From: Bacilli bacterium
GTDB taxonomy: Bacteria > Bacillota_I > Bacilli_A > RF39 > UBA660
DNA length: 49,061 bases
Assembly: GCA_017432665.1 (NCBI GenBank)
Contig: JAFRIS010000036.1
Span: 1-49,061 of the forward strand
Reading direction: 5' to 3'
Both the position numbers and the translations under genes were made by a program. The notes below the pieces were generated by a model. The model saw only the letters and a list, made by a program, of their open reading frames with translations. It was not told the origin of the DNA and searched no databases. This document shows positions 18,908-28,658 of this stretch, one piece after another. Position 1 is the stretch's first letter; every line of letters starts with the position of its first letter.

Positions 18908-20992
18908 ATGAAAATAGTTAAAAATGCGTACAAGAATTTGAAAAAAAATATTAAAAATAGAATTAGAGTTATTAAGAGAGATCATCTAGTGAGAGAATAT
19001 TTTAAAAACAATGTACTGTTTATAGCATTTGTAATAACAGGAGTTTTAAATTCAACAATTTTAAGATTCTTATGCATGCATTCATTAGAAAATTATCTAT
19101 CAATAAAAGCTATCTTAGCAGATACTATTGTAGTTACTACAATAGGAGCTTTTGGATATTTATTTAAGCCTAAAGATCGTTTTGCCTATTATTTTGGATT
19201 TTGTATCTTTTTAACTGCAATTTGTATGATTAACTCAGTATATTATACTTTCTATACATCATTTGCTTCTGTTTCAATGTTATCTTTAACACAATATGTA
19301 ATAGATGTAGGTGATGCGGTAGTAGAAAATGTATTACAAATAAAAGATTTAGTATATATATTAAGTCCTTTAGCTTTATTAGCCATTCATTTACGTTTAA
19401 AGAAAAAGAATTATTATAAAAAAGTTGATTTAAAATCTGAAAGAAAGAAGAAAATGCTTGGTACTTTAAGTTTTTCCGGACTTTTATTAATTATCTTCTT
19501 AGTTACTTTAACATCATTGGATGTATCAAGATTCTTTAAACAATGGAATAAAGAGTATATTGTCATGAGATTTGGTATTTATGTATATCAAGCTAACGAC
19601 TTAGTAGCTTCAGTACAGCCAAAAGTTAATTCTATGTTTGGTTATGATAAAGCCAGTAAGGAGTTTAATGATTATTTTGCTGATGCTAAAGAAAGGCCTG
19701 ATACTAATCAGTATACTAATATTTTTGAAGGTAAAAACGTTATTGTTATTCATGCTGAAAGTATGATGACAAATACTATTGATTTAAAATTTAATGGGGA
19801 AGATGTAGCTCCTAATCTTAGTAAATTAGCTCATGAAGGAATGTTTTTCTCAAACTTCTATTCACAAGTTAGTGTTGGTACTAGCAGTGATTCAGAATTA
19901 ACATATAACACTTCATTGATGCCTACTAAGAGTGGAACAGCTTTTGTATCTTACTATAATAGAGATTATATTAGTATACCTAAATTACTAAATGAAAAAG
20001 GTTATTATACATTTAGTATGCATGCGAATAATGCTGATTTCTGGAATAGAAGGGCTATGCATAAAAGTTTAGGATATAAAAGATTCTATAGTAAAACAGA
20101 TTATGAAATTGATAAAGAAAAGTTCGTTGGATTAGGTTTATCAGATGAAGAATTCTTTAGACAATCAGTCGATAAGATTGAGAAAATTAATAATAAGCAT
20201 GATAAATGGTATGGTTTATTGATTATGTTATCTAATCATACCCCTTTCTCAGATGTGGAAAAATATGGGGAATTCCCAGTTGATATAAAAGAAACTGTTA
20301 CTAATGAAGATGGAACAACAGAAGAAGTAGTATATCCATATATGGAAGGTACTAAATTGGGTAATTACTTTAAATCAATGCATTATGCTGATGGCGCTTT
20401 AGGACAATTCATCGCAGGTTTAGATGAAAAAGGACTACTTGATAATACTGTAATAGTTTTATATGGAGATCATGATGCTAGATTACCCAAGAAAAACTAT
20501 AATAGATTATATAATTATGATAAAGAAACTGATGATGTTTTAGATGAAGAAGATCCTAATTATAAAGAATATGATTCATATCAATATGAATTAGGAAGAA
20601 AAGTTCCATTCATTATTTGGACTAAAGATATGAAAGGCACTAAATTAAACTTTACTGATACTAATACAATGGGTATGTATGATGTAGCTCCAACTTTAGG
20701 TAATATGTTTGGTTTCTATAATAAATATGCTCTTGGACATGATATATTTAATATTAAAGAAAATAATTTAGTATGTTTCCCTAATGGTAACTGGGTAAAT
20801 AATAAGATGTATTATAATAGTCAAAAAGCTGCTTATTTACCATTAACTGAAGAACCAATTAGTGAAGAAGAAATTGCTCAAAATAATGAATATACAAATA
20901 AATTATTAGATGTTTCAAATAATATAATTGTTTTTGACTTATTAAATGATGAAAAGAATAAGGAATTAAAAGAGGTGATTGATAACAAATGA
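18908..20992 (+). CDS. ltaS: Lipoteichoic acid synthase family protein (sulfatase fold)
   Basis: A 694-residue membrane enzyme of the family that polymerises glycerol phosphate from phosphatidylglycerol on the outer face of the membrane. About five membrane segments in the first 205 residues are followed by an extracytoplasmic sulfatase-type domain. The metal ligand Glu284 in VIHAES and the nucleophile Thr325 in GTSSDSE are visible, as are NNADFWNR and YGDHDAR further on. Length is close to Staphylococcus LtaS. It could instead be a related phosphoglycerol transferase. It ends with TGA, overlapping the next gene's ATG (ATGA). Confidence 0.92.
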   Translation: MKIVKNAYKNLKKNIKNRIRVIKRDHLVREYFKNNVLFIAFVITGVLNSTILRFLCMHSLENYLSIKAILADTIVVTTIGAFGYLFKPKDRFAYYFGFCIFLTAICMINSVYYTFYTSFASVSMLSLTQYVIDVGDAVVENVLQIKDLVYILSPLALLAIHLRLKKKNYYKKVDLKSERKKKMLGTLSFSGLLLIIFLVTLTSLDVSRFFKQWNKEYIVMRFGIYVYQANDLVASVQPKVNSMFGYDKASKEFNDYFADAKERPDTNQYTNIFEGKNVIVIHAESMMTNTIDLKFNGEDVAPNLSKLAHEGMFFSNFYSQVSVGTSSDSELTYNTSLMPTKSGTAFVSYYNRDYISIPKLLNEKGYYTFSMHANNADFWNRRAMHKSLGYKRFYSKTDYEIDKEKFVGLGLSDEEFFRQSVDKIEKINNKHDKWYGLLIMLSNHTPFSDVEKYGEFPVDIKETVTNEDGTTEEVVYPYMEGTKLGNYFKSMHYADGALGQFIAGLDEKGLLDNTVIVLYGDHDARLPKKNYNRLYNYDKETDDVLDEEDPNYKEYDSYQYELGRKVPFIIWTKDMKGTKLNFTDTNTMGMYDVAPTLGNMFGFYNKYALGHDIFNIKENNLVCFPNGNWVNNKMYYNSQKAAYLPLTEEPISEEEIAQNNEYTNKLLDVSNNIIVFDLLNDEKNKELKEVIDNK

Positions 20993-21612
20993 GATTGAAA
21001 AAGAAAACTAAAAGAGTATTAATAATTATCTTGCTTATCTTAGTAGTTGTATTAGGTTTTCTTACGTATCAAAACTTGTTTAAGACTAAGGAAGTAAAGG
21101 AAGCTAAAATAGTTAATGAAATAAAGGAATATGGCTATAAGTTGAAAGATAATAAACCTGCTGCCTATAAGAAGATGTTTGAAGAATTAAAAGAGATATT
21201 AGAGGCAGATAAAGTAGATGAAGAAGCCTATGCTAAAAAGATATCTGAGATGTTTGTATATGACTTCTATTCATTAAACGATAAGGTTTCTAAGACAGAT
21301 ATCGGTGGAGTAGATTTTGTTCATAAAGATATCTTAGAAAACTTCTTACAAAATGCTCAAAGTACATATTATAAATATGTTGAGAATAATATTTATGGTA
21401 ATCGTAAGCAAGCTTTACCAGTTGTATCTAACATTAAAGTGAATAGTGTAAAACAAGAAAGTTTTAAATATGGTGATGAGACTGATGAAGAAGCTTATAT
21501 AGTTAATATGAGTTGGTCTTATACAAATGGTCAATTCGCGGATTATCAAAAAGAAGGAAAACTAGTATTTGTCCATGATGGAAATAAACTAAGTTTAGTA
21601 GAACTACAATAG
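20989..21612 (+). CDS. Single-pass membrane protein of unknown function, coupled to LTA synthase
   Basis: A 207-residue protein with a basic N-terminus (MRLKKKTKR), one membrane segment (about 9-27) and an extracytoplasmic domain. The domain begins with a Lys/Glu-rich helical part and ends in beta strands (NMSWSYTN, KLVFVHDGNKLSLVEL). The overall pattern resembles NTF2-like secreted modules, but I do not recognise a family. The ATGA overlap with the LTA synthase gene argues that the two products are made together, so a role in lipoteichoic acid synthesis is a reasonable but untested inference. Confidence 0.75.
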   Translation: MRLKKKTKRVLIIILLILVVVLGFLTYQNLFKTKEVKEAKIVNEIKEYGYKLKDNKPAAYKKMFEELKEILEADKVDEEAYAKKISEMFVYDFYSLNDKVSKTDIGGVDFVHKDILENFLQNAQSTYYKYVENNIYGNRKQALPVVSNIKVNSVKQESFKYGDETDEEAYIVNMSWSYTNGQFADYQKEGKLVFVHDGNKLSLVELQ

Positions 21613-21625
21613 TAGTTCTTTTTTT
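21600..21625 (+). terminator. Terminator of the ltaS operon
   Basis: AGAACTAC / GTAGTTCT stem with an AATA loop and a seven-base T run; it overlaps the end of the preceding gene. Confidence 0.88.
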
Positions 21626-21630
21626 GCACT

Positions 21631-21660
21631 AAAAAAGAGCTTTATATAAGCTCTTTTTTT
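21631..21660. terminator. Bidirectional terminator between convergent genes
   Basis: AGAGCTT / AAGCTCT with a five-base loop, flanked by six A on the left and seven T on the right. It can stop transcripts from both the ltaS side and the minus-strand LCP gene. Confidence 0.85.
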
Positions 21661-21661
21661 A

Positions 21662-23635
21662 CTATGGTGTAGTTTGAGTATTTTCTTGAGTAGTAGTATC
21701 TCCACCTTCAGGAGGAGTAACATTTCCAGAACCTTCACCTTGATCCTCAGTTTTTTCTTCTGGCTGATCCTCAGTTTTTTCTTCAGGCTCTTCTTCCTCT
21801 TTAACTTCTTCTTTCTTAGAACCACCTAGTGTTAAAACTAAACTCTTACTCATTAAATCAAGACGTTTATGATCAGGTTGACTTTGAGCAATAACATATC
21901 CATCTCCACCAGTAAAGGTAACAGATATACCATATCTAGCGGCTAAAGATCTAGCTTGAGCCTCACTTAAACCAATGAAACTTGGTAATAGTGTATAACC
22001 ATAACCTGTACTATATGGACCTTGTCCAATAACTTTCTTTTCATAAGGTTTATTAATAGAGAAATGGAATTCTTTAATAACATCATGCTTTTCTAATTCT
22101 AAGTTTTCTTTCATCGCTTGAACTATATCATCGCGACTATCTTTATTAGGAACATAATCCCATAATACCATTCTAGCTCTTTCATCATAAATCATTTGAC
22201 CATCGCCATCTAAGAATAATTGTTGGATATTAATTAGATCAGCATCTTCAGAACTTAAACCTTTTTTAATAATATCTTTTGCTATATTATAGAATGATAA
22301 TATTTGTTTAGTAGTTAAGTTAGTATCTAAGTTATTAGAAACTGTATTTAGAATATCCATAAATTTAGATACATCTTTAATAGTTTTCATCTTATTAATT
22401 AATGCCATAATTATTTCTTGTTGATGTTGTTCTCTACCAAATGTACCATTAGCAAGTTGCTTTCTATTTCTAGCAAATACTAGAGCTTGTTCTCCATTAA
22501 GTACTTGTCTTCCGGCTTTAATACAAATTTGAGCACCACGAGAAGAATCATCAGTACATAATGTCTTAGGAACATCTACTTCAACACCACCTACAGCATT
22601 AACAAGTTTAACTAATCCTTTGAAATTAATCTTAGCATAATAATCAATATCAACATCGAAGTAATCTTGAATAGTATTAATCATACAATCATTACCATAT
22701 GCAGCTGCATGAGTAATTTTGTTTTCAGGATTACCGCTCCAACAAGAGATTGGTACGTAACTATCTCTTGGGATAGATAACATTGTAGCATTTAATGTCT
22801 TAGGATTAAATGTAATTAATATTAAAGTATCCCCATTCGCAATTGCATTCTTAGTAAGAACTTCATCAGTTGAATCAATTCCCATTAATAGAATTGTAAA
22901 AGGTTCAGTAATATTCTTACCAGATGAAGAAGTTTCAAATTTAGAAGTAGCTGATTTTTTCATCTTTTTCTCTTTACTAGTAATTACCTTAGTATCAGTA
23001 GAAATATTTTCAAATCCTGTAATACCGGAGAACATTGATACATAACTGTCACTTACAAACATTGCATCTAATTCATCAGCATACATGTCTACTAACATAC
23101 TAGTATAATCATCATACTTCTTAATTGTATTATCATCTTCTAATTTGTTTTCAGCGATAATTTCTTGTGGAATAATATATCCTTCAGGACTTTTTTTATC
23201 ACTAAGAATACCTATATCCATATCTTTGATATCTTTAATATCAGTAGCTTTATTCTTACTCATTACTAATAAATCAGAAGTATAAGTAACATAGTCTTTA
23301 TTGATTCCACTTAATTGTCCATAGATAATAAAGATTATTCCTCCTATAGTTCCGCAAATAATAGAATAGATAAATAGGATAAGAATAAATAATTTCTTTT
23401 TAGGTCTTTTACTTCTTTTATTGTATCTACCTTTAATATATTTCTTGGTCTTTAAAATGAAGAATATATCTATTAAAACAAGTAATCCCATTACTATGTA
23501 TCTTATTAAATTTTCTATTGAACTAAGTAGTGCGATTTCAAATATTGCGAAAGCAGAAGTAGCTAAAGCAATAATTAGAAAAAATACTACTATCATATTC
23601 ATTGTTTTCTTATTGTTGTTTTTTTCTCTAGTCAT
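21662..23635 (-). CDS. LytR-CpsA-Psr (LCP) protein with C-terminal PASTA-like domain
   Basis: A 657-residue membrane protein of the family that moves polyprenyl-linked glycopolymers onto peptidoglycan. About three membrane segments (12-32, 43-62, 81-105) are followed by a 130-residue extracytoplasmic region (DMDIGILSDKK, DELDAMFVSDSYVSMF) that resembles a solute-binding lobe. The LCP domain spans about 245-420, with LLMGIDS, SIPRDSYV (Arg290), KINFKGLVKLVNAVGGVEV and ALVFARNR. A PASTA-like module lies about 545-604. The tail is acidic and Thr-rich with an eight-residue tandem repeat (EEKTEDQP). GGAGGAATT precedes the ATG. PASTA on an LCP protein is unusual and hints at muropeptide or polymer recognition. 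Confidence 0.9.
   Translation of the reverse strand: MTREKNNNKKTMNMIVVFFLIIALATSAFAIFEIALLSSIENLIRYIVMGLLVLIDIFFILKTKKYIKGRYNKRSKRPKKKLFILILFIYSIICGTIGGIIFIIYGQLSGINKDYVTYTSDLLVMSKNKATDIKDIKDMDIGILSDKKSPEGYIIPQEIIAENKLEDDNTIKKYDDYTSMLVDMYADELDAMFVSDSYVSMFSGITGFENISTDTKVITSKEKKMKKSATSKFETSSSGKNITEPFTILLMGIDSTDEVLTKNAIANGDTLILITFNPKTLNATMLSIPRDSYVPISCWSGNPENKITHAAAYGNDCMINTIQDYFDVDIDYYAKINFKGLVKLVNAVGGVEVDVPKTLCTDDSSRGAQICIKAGRQVLNGEQALVFARNRKQLANGTFGREQHQQEIIMALINKMKTIKDVSKFMDILNTVSNNLDTNLTTKQILSFYNIAKDIIKKGLSSEDADLINIQQLFLDGDGQMIYDERARMVLWDYVPNKDSRDDIVQAMKENLELEKHDVIKEFHFSINKPYEKKVIGQGPYSTGYGYTLLPSFIGLSEAQARSLAARYGISVTFTGGDGYVIAQSQPDHKRLDLMSKSLVLTLGGSKKEEVKEEEEPEEKTEDQPEEKTEDQGEGSGNVTPPEGGDTTTQENTQTTP
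21741..21788 (-). repeat. 24-base tandem repeat in the tail of the LCP gene
   Basis: Two adjacent 24-base units, at 21741-21764 and 21765-21788 and nearly identical, encode the EEKTEDQ repeat of the acidic C-terminal tail. Confidence 0.8.
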
Positions 23636-23668
23636 ACAATTCCTCCAAACAAAAATTGTTACTATAAA

Positions 23669-23697
23669 ATTATACCTAAAATTAGTATTTTTTTCAA
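23669..23697 (-). promoter_or_regulatory. Promoter of the LCP gene
   Basis: On the minus strand, TTGAAA (23697-23692) and TATAAT (23674-23669) are separated by 17 bases, 34 bases before the LCP start codon. Confidence 0.78.
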
Positions 23698-23760
23698 GTT
23701 ACAATCCAAGATATTCAAAATAAGTTTATATTGCGTAAAATATTGTCAAATAAAGAAAAA

Positions 23761-23805
23761 ATCAAGTAAATAAGGTGTCAAACAAAAGCGTTTGCTTGAT
23801 ATAAT
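23761..23805 (+). promoter_or_regulatory. Promoter of the glucosaminidase gene with inverted repeats
   Basis: The extended -10 TGATATAAT lies at 23797-23805. Just upstream, ATCAAG (23761-23766) matches CTTGAT (23795-23800) and CAAAC (23780-23784) matches GTTTG (23790-23794) as nested inverted repeats over the -35 to -10 region. This could be an operator, but the arms are short. Confidence 0.5.
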
Positions 23806-23836
23806 ATAGTTAGGAGAATAGGGAAGGAGGTATATT

Positions 23837-26800
23837 ATGAAAAAAAGACTATTAATGTTTAGTATATTAATATTGTTTTTTATGTCTGTAAAAGATGTTT
23901 ATGCCTTTGACTCTAGTAATTATAAAAATAGAGCTTTATGCGGAAACTTTGAAGTAGCTAAGTTTGAAAGTAATGGAACTATTACTAAAGTGGGCTGTTA
24001 TGGTAATTATAGTGAGGCTAAAAACTTTATGAAGTCTAATGGTGCTAATAATTTAGCTATTATGACTAAAGTATCTGGTTCTACTAAGATTATTGATGCT
24101 AATGTGGCTTTACTTGATTTATCAGTTAATCCAGAGCAATTAACATATTTCTATACAAATAGTAATTTAACTGGTTCTTCATATACATATATGGATACTG
24201 GTTCATTATATGGAGGAGTAGATGGAGTTTTAATGGATGCAACATACTCTAATACTGCTAATGTATGGGTAGCCAAAGTAAGAATAGGTAACTTTACTGG
24301 CTGGATTAGACAAACTGCTTATGAAGTAGTACCTCTTACTTGGGTTAAATCATCTAGTTCATATACTGTAACTAATACTGACATTAGACATAATTATGTT
24401 GCTAAGATTCAAAATACTTATAGTGGATCAAGCGGTAGAACTATTGGACCTAAACCAGATATGTTAAGTACGGGTAAATATTATAGCTATGATGGACATT
24501 ACTTTTATAGTGACTTAACTACTTTAATTAAAGACTATAAAAATGGTAATTATAATAACTCAGTAAACAAAAACAATCCATATTATAACTATTATATGTA
24601 TTTGTCTAATCATACTAAAACGGCTTATTCAAGTAGTAACATAGATGAATATATTAGAAATAATTTAGGTTATAAGAAAAATGTTTATGGTAATGCAGCT
24701 AGTAGTGGAACATCTCGCCTTTATGGTTCTGGAACATTCTTCTATTATGCTCAAGAAAAATATGGAGTAAATGCTATTCTATCACTTAGTTTAAGTAGAA
24801 ATGAAACTGGTAATGGAACTAGTAATTTAGCTATTAATAAAAATAATGGGTTTGGACTTAATGCAGTAGATTCTAATCCAACACAAGCAGCTAATTGGTA
24901 TCCAAGTTTTGCTAGTAGTATCTTAGGATATGCTTCTAAATGGATTACTTATGGTTATGCTCATCCAAGAGATTGGAGATACTTTGGTCCACAATTTGGA
25001 GATAAATGGATTGGAATGAATGTTAAGTATGCTTCTGATACTTATTGGTCAGAGAAAATGGCATCTAACTATTATTCTTTAGATAAAGCTTTAGGAATGC
25101 AAGACTATAACTATTATCAATTAGGTGTAGTAAATGGACCAACTATTGCTTATAAAGATCCAAATACTTCTTCTAAACAAATTTATACTTATCCAGAAAA
25201 AGAAGATGCTGTAGTTATTGTTGGAGAAGTAACAAGCAATAACGAAAAATGGTACAAAGTAGTAAGTGATTTAAATATTGACTCTAATTATAATGAAAAG
25301 ACATCAGGAGATTATAACTGGAATTCTACCGTTTATGTAAAAGCATCTCAAGTTAGAAAGATTAATACTGGTAAGAAAGGTAATGTTAGTCCTACTAGTG
25401 TTTATGCTTATCAAGATAAGACTTATACATATGACTTATATGATGCTAATGCTACTCTAAAACCAAAGGTAGCTATTACACTTAAGAATACACCATATTA
25501 TTATAATTCTACTTTAACTACTAAGACTGGTAAGACAGTACTAAAAGATCGTTATGTAATGGTATATGCAGCTGCATTTAAGAATGGTAATCCAGTAGCT
25601 TACTTAGTAACAAGTGATTATTGGTATGATCAAAAAGAATGGGTAAGTGCTGATTCTTTAAGATTTACTACTGATAGTTATGGTAAAGTAAGTGTTACTG
25701 TATCTGGTAATCAATATACTTGGGTTAACTACAATACTGAAGATGTCCAATCTACTTTAATTAGTGGATTATATACTAATTCATATGTACCAGTACTTGA
25801 AAGTAGAAAAGTAGGTTCTAATACTTGGTATAAAGTACCAGTTAATCTAACTGGAACAAGTAATGTTTATGGATATACTTTAGCTAGTGCTCCTGGAGTA
25901 AGTATTACTTTATCTAAGTCAGTACAAACTAATAATAAACCAGTAATTAATGCTAGTGATAAAACTATTTATGTAGGAGATAGCTTTGATCCAAAAGCAG
26001 GAGTGACTGCTAGTGATGCAGAAGACGGTAATATAACTAATAAGATTACTGTTACTGAAAATACTGTTAATACTAGTGTTGCTGGTACTTATAAAGTTAC
26101 ATATAAAGTTATTGATAGTAATAGTAATACAACTACTAAGACAATAAATGTAGTAGTTAAAACAAATAGTGCTCCAGTAATTAATGCAAGTAATAAGACT
26201 ATTTATGTAGGAGATAATTTTGATCCAAAAGCAGGAGTTACTGCTAGTGATGCAGAAGACGGTAATATAACAAATAAAATTATAGTAACTACTAATACAG
26301 TTAATAATAAAGTAGTTGGTACGTATAAAGTTATTTATAGTGTTACTGATAGTAAAAATAAAACTACTACTAAAGAAATAAAAGTAGTAGTACAAGAAAG
26401 AGTAACTGTAGATTTAGATGATATTGATATTACTGATTTGAAAATTACTGAAAGAGAATCTATTTATTACTTTGATTATTTAAAAGAAGTAAATGGTAAA
26501 TTAGAATTAAAAGGATATAATGCAATTAAAGGTATTAATAATACTTTAGATAAAGAAATAGTTTATATCTTAGCTCTTGAATCATTAAATAGTGATGCGA
26601 TATATACTCTTGAAATGCAAAGAATTACTAATAAGAATGAGATGACAAGACCGGTATATTCTTCGGATGGTAAAGATTATACTTATTCATGGTTCAAAGG
26701 AGAAATAAATACTACTAATATACCTGATGGAGATTACCAATTATCTATCTTCTCAGTTAGTGAAGATTCATACTCATATTCAGTAGTTAATAATAAGGTT

Positions 26801-27376
26801 TTAAAACCACAAGTAGCTTCTTATAAGAATAGTAAATATATTACTACTAGAAATAATTATCTAGATGATAATTTACCATTAGAATTAATAATTAGAAGTG
26901 AAAAAATAGGGGATAAAACCGCTAGTAGTACTTATAATATTTATAATCAATATCGTGCTTTAGAATTTACTAATAATAAATTACATCTTAAAGGAACATC
27001 ATATTCATATGGTATGAACTTAGGTACAAGTGCTCAAGTAGAAAGAAAAGTTGTATTTGAAAATACTTCTAATTATAGTAAATATAGTTATAATCTAGGA
27101 AGTATTACTAATGGATTATATGCAGTAGGTGGTACTTTAGGTGATAAGTTAGATAAGACTAGAGCTTGGTTTGATAATACAATAGATATTTCCAATATTC
27201 CTAAAGGTAATTATGCTATTTATATTACTAATAAAGCTAATATTAGTGATTATGGTGAATTAAATGAAATCTTAGGAAGAGATTTATCCAATGTTAAATT
27301 AACTATTAATAATAAAAACTATACATTTAGTATTAATAAAGATAATAGATATCGTATTGAATTAAATGTTAAATAA
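23837..27376 (+). CDS. Secreted endo-beta-N-acetylglucosaminidase (GH73-like) with two DUF5011/Ig-like domains
   Basis: A 1179-residue peptidoglycan hydrolase. A signal peptide (about 1-24, ending VYA) is followed by SH3-like beta regions and a glucosaminidase domain (about 210-430) with SRNETGNGTSNLAI, where Glu323 is the likely catalytic acid, and NNGFGLNAVDSNP. Further SH3-like segments follow, then two tandem 78-residue Ig-like (DUF5011-type) repeats (about 702-853), each with INAS-KTIYVGD and ASDAEDGNIT. The last 310 residues have no recognised domain. AAGGAGG lies before ATG 23837. The gene is divergent from the LCP gene, and its protein probably remodels the wall during growth or division. 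Confidence 0.88.
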   Translation: MKKRLLMFSILILFFMSVKDVYAFDSSNYKNRALCGNFEVAKFESNGTITKVGCYGNYSEAKNFMKSNGANNLAIMTKVSGSTKIIDANVALLDLSVNPEQLTYFYTNSNLTGSSYTYMDTGSLYGGVDGVLMDATYSNTANVWVAKVRIGNFTGWIRQTAYEVVPLTWVKSSSSYTVTNTDIRHNYVAKIQNTYSGSSGRTIGPKPDMLSTGKYYSYDGHYFYSDLTTLIKDYKNGNYNNSVNKNNPYYNYYMYLSNHTKTAYSSSNIDEYIRNNLGYKKNVYGNAASSGTSRLYGSGTFFYYAQEKYGVNAILSLSLSRNETGNGTSNLAINKNNGFGLNAVDSNPTQAANWYPSFASSILGYASKWITYGYAHPRDWRYFGPQFGDKWIGMNVKYASDTYWSEKMASNYYSLDKALGMQDYNYYQLGVVNGPTIAYKDPNTSSKQIYTYPEKEDAVVIVGEVTSNNEKWYKVVSDLNIDSNYNEKTSGDYNWNSTVYVKASQVRKINTGKKGNVSPTSVYAYQDKTYTYDLYDANATLKPKVAITLKNTPYYYNSTLTTKTGKTVLKDRYVMVYAAAFKNGNPVAYLVTSDYWYDQKEWVSADSLRFTTDSYGKVSVTVSGNQYTWVNYNTEDVQSTLISGLYTNSYVPVLESRKVGSNTWYKVPVNLTGTSNVYGYTLASAPGVSITLSKSVQTNNKPVINASDKTIYVGDSFDPKAGVTASDAEDGNITNKITVTENTVNTSVAGTYKVTYKVIDSNSNTTTKTINVVVKTNSAPVINASNKTIYVGDNFDPKAGVTASDAEDGNITNKIIVTTNTVNNKVVGTYKVIYSVTDSKNKTTTKEIKVVVQERVTVDLDDIDITDLKITERESIYYFDYLKEVNGKLELKGYNAIKGINNTLDKEIVYILALESLNSDAIYTLEMQRITNKNEMTRPVYSSDGKDYTYSWFKGEINTTNIPDGDYQLSIFSVSEDSYSYSVVNNKVLKPQVASYKNSKYITTRNNYLDDNLPLELIIRSEKIGDKTASSTYNIYNQYRALEFTNNKLHLKGTSYSYGMNLGTSAQVERKVVFENTSNYSKYSYNLGSITNGLYAVGGTLGDKLDKTRAWFDNTIDISNIPKGNYAIYITNKANISDYGELNEILGRDLSNVKLTINNKNYTFSINKDNRYRIELNVK
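25940..26400 (+). repeat. Tandem 234-base repeat encoding Ig-like domains
   Basis: Two copies with a period of 234 bases (78 residues) begin at about 25940 and 26174 (CCAGTAATTAATGC in each). They encode the two Ig-like domains of the glucosaminidase. Confidence 0.85.
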
Positions 27377-27399
27377 AAAGGCAAGTAATTGCCTTTTTT
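27375..27399 (+). terminator. Terminator after the glucosaminidase gene
   Basis: A ten-base-pair stem (AAAAAGGCAA / TTGCCTTTTT) with a GTAA loop and T run, directly after the stop codon. Confidence 0.88.
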
Positions 27400-27428
27400 G
27401 GTGTATAATAATAATGGAGGGATAATAA

Positions 27429-28658
27429 ATGACACTACAAGAAAAATACGCAAGAGTATTATTAGAATCATGTTTAAAGGTAGAAAAGAATCAACCTTTA
27501 TTTGTTAGTTATAATGTTGAAAGAAAGGACTTTGTTGATATAGTAACTGAAATAGCTCATTCGTTAGGAATAACAGATATTTACTATGATGAGTCTAATC
27601 CTTATGAAAAGCATGATGCTTTATTAAAGTATGATGTAGAAGAGTTAAAGAAATTACCTTACTGGAATAAAAAGATGTGGGATGAATATGCTTTAAAAGA
27701 TGCGGCTTATTTAATGTTAGCTAGTGAAACACCAGGTTTAATGAAAGATGTAGATCCTAAAAAGATGAGTGCAATGACAAAGTTTGCTCAAGAAACTAGA
27801 AGAGGTTTTGATGCTCGTCGTGATAAATCAGAATTAGCTTGGTGTATAGGTGCAGTACCCACAACAGCTTGGGCTAAAGAATTATTCCCAAATAGTAATG
27901 ATCCAGTAGAAGAATTATGGAATAAAATCTTTGATATTTGTAGCATTAAGGAAGATGATCCAGTTGCTATCTGGAATGAAAAAGTAAGAAAATTAAAAGA
28001 AAGAGGAAAAAAGTTAACTGATTACCAATTTAAAACTTTAAAATATAAAAGTTCTAATGGAACTGATTTCAGAGTAGATTTACCAAAGAATCATATTTGG
28101 GCATCAGGAGAAGAAAAACTAGCTAATGGTAAAGAAGTATTAGTAAATTTCCCAACAGAAGAAATATTTACTTCACCTGATTGTATGAGTGCTAACGGAA
28201 TAGTTTATTCATCTAAACCATTATCATATCAAGATGTTTTAATTGATAATTTCAATATTAGATTTGAAAATGGTAAAGCAGTAGAAGCTCATGCTGAACA
28301 TGGAGAAGAAACATTAAAGCAGATGATTAGTCTTTGTGAGAATTCTGACAGGCTAGGAGAAGTAGCTCTAGTACCATATGATTCTCCTATCTCTAATACT
28401 AATCAAGTGTTCTTAGAAACATTATTTGATGAGAATGCAGCTTGTCATATAGCCCTAGGTGATTCATTCCCAGAGTGTGTAGTAAATGGTCCAACTATTG
28501 ATAAGAAAGTATTATTGAATGAATATCATTTAAATAACTGTGATTCTCATGTTGACTTCATGGTCGGTAATAAAGATATGAATATTACAGGTATTACTGA
28601 AGATGGAAAAGAAGTCCCAATCTTTGTAGATGGAAATTTCTCAGAAGAATTTAACTAA
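27429..28658 (+). CDS. M29-family aminopeptidase (AmpS/aminopeptidase T-like)
   Basis: A 409-residue cytoplasmic metallo-aminopeptidase that trims N-terminal residues from peptides. Family landmarks are visible: NFPTEEIFTSPD (first metal Glu), a conserved Glu in the HGEETL region, HIALGDSFPE (metal His and Glu) and NNCDSHVDFMVG (His and Asp). The length is standard for M29. The ribosome binding site is GGAGGG. It is a one-gene unit between two hairpins and looks like housekeeping among wall genes. Confidence 0.93.
   Translation: MTLQEKYARVLLESCLKVEKNQPLFVSYNVERKDFVDIVTEIAHSLGITDIYYDESNPYEKHDALLKYDVEELKKLPYWNKKMWDEYALKDAAYLMLASETPGLMKDVDPKKMSAMTKFAQETRRGFDARRDKSELAWCIGAVPTTAWAKELFPNSNDPVEELWNKIFDICSIKEDDPVAIWNEKVRKLKERGKKLTDYQFKTLKYKSSNGTDFRVDLPKNHIWASGEEKLANGKEVLVNFPTEEIFTSPDCMSANGIVYSSKPLSYQDVLIDNFNIRFENGKAVEAHAEHGEETLKQMISLCENSDRLGEVALVPYDSPISNTNQVFLETLFDENAACHIALGDSFPECVVNGPTIDKKVLLNEYHLNNCDSHVDFMVGNKDMNITGITEDGKEVPIFVDGNFSEEFN

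Noticed and set aside
25919-26395. Antisense open frame of 158 codons over the Ig-like repeats
   Set aside because: It mirrors the repetitive, AT-rich coding strand, has Ile/Ser/Tyr/Asn-only composition and no ribosome binding site. Other short antisense frames in the window fail in the same way.
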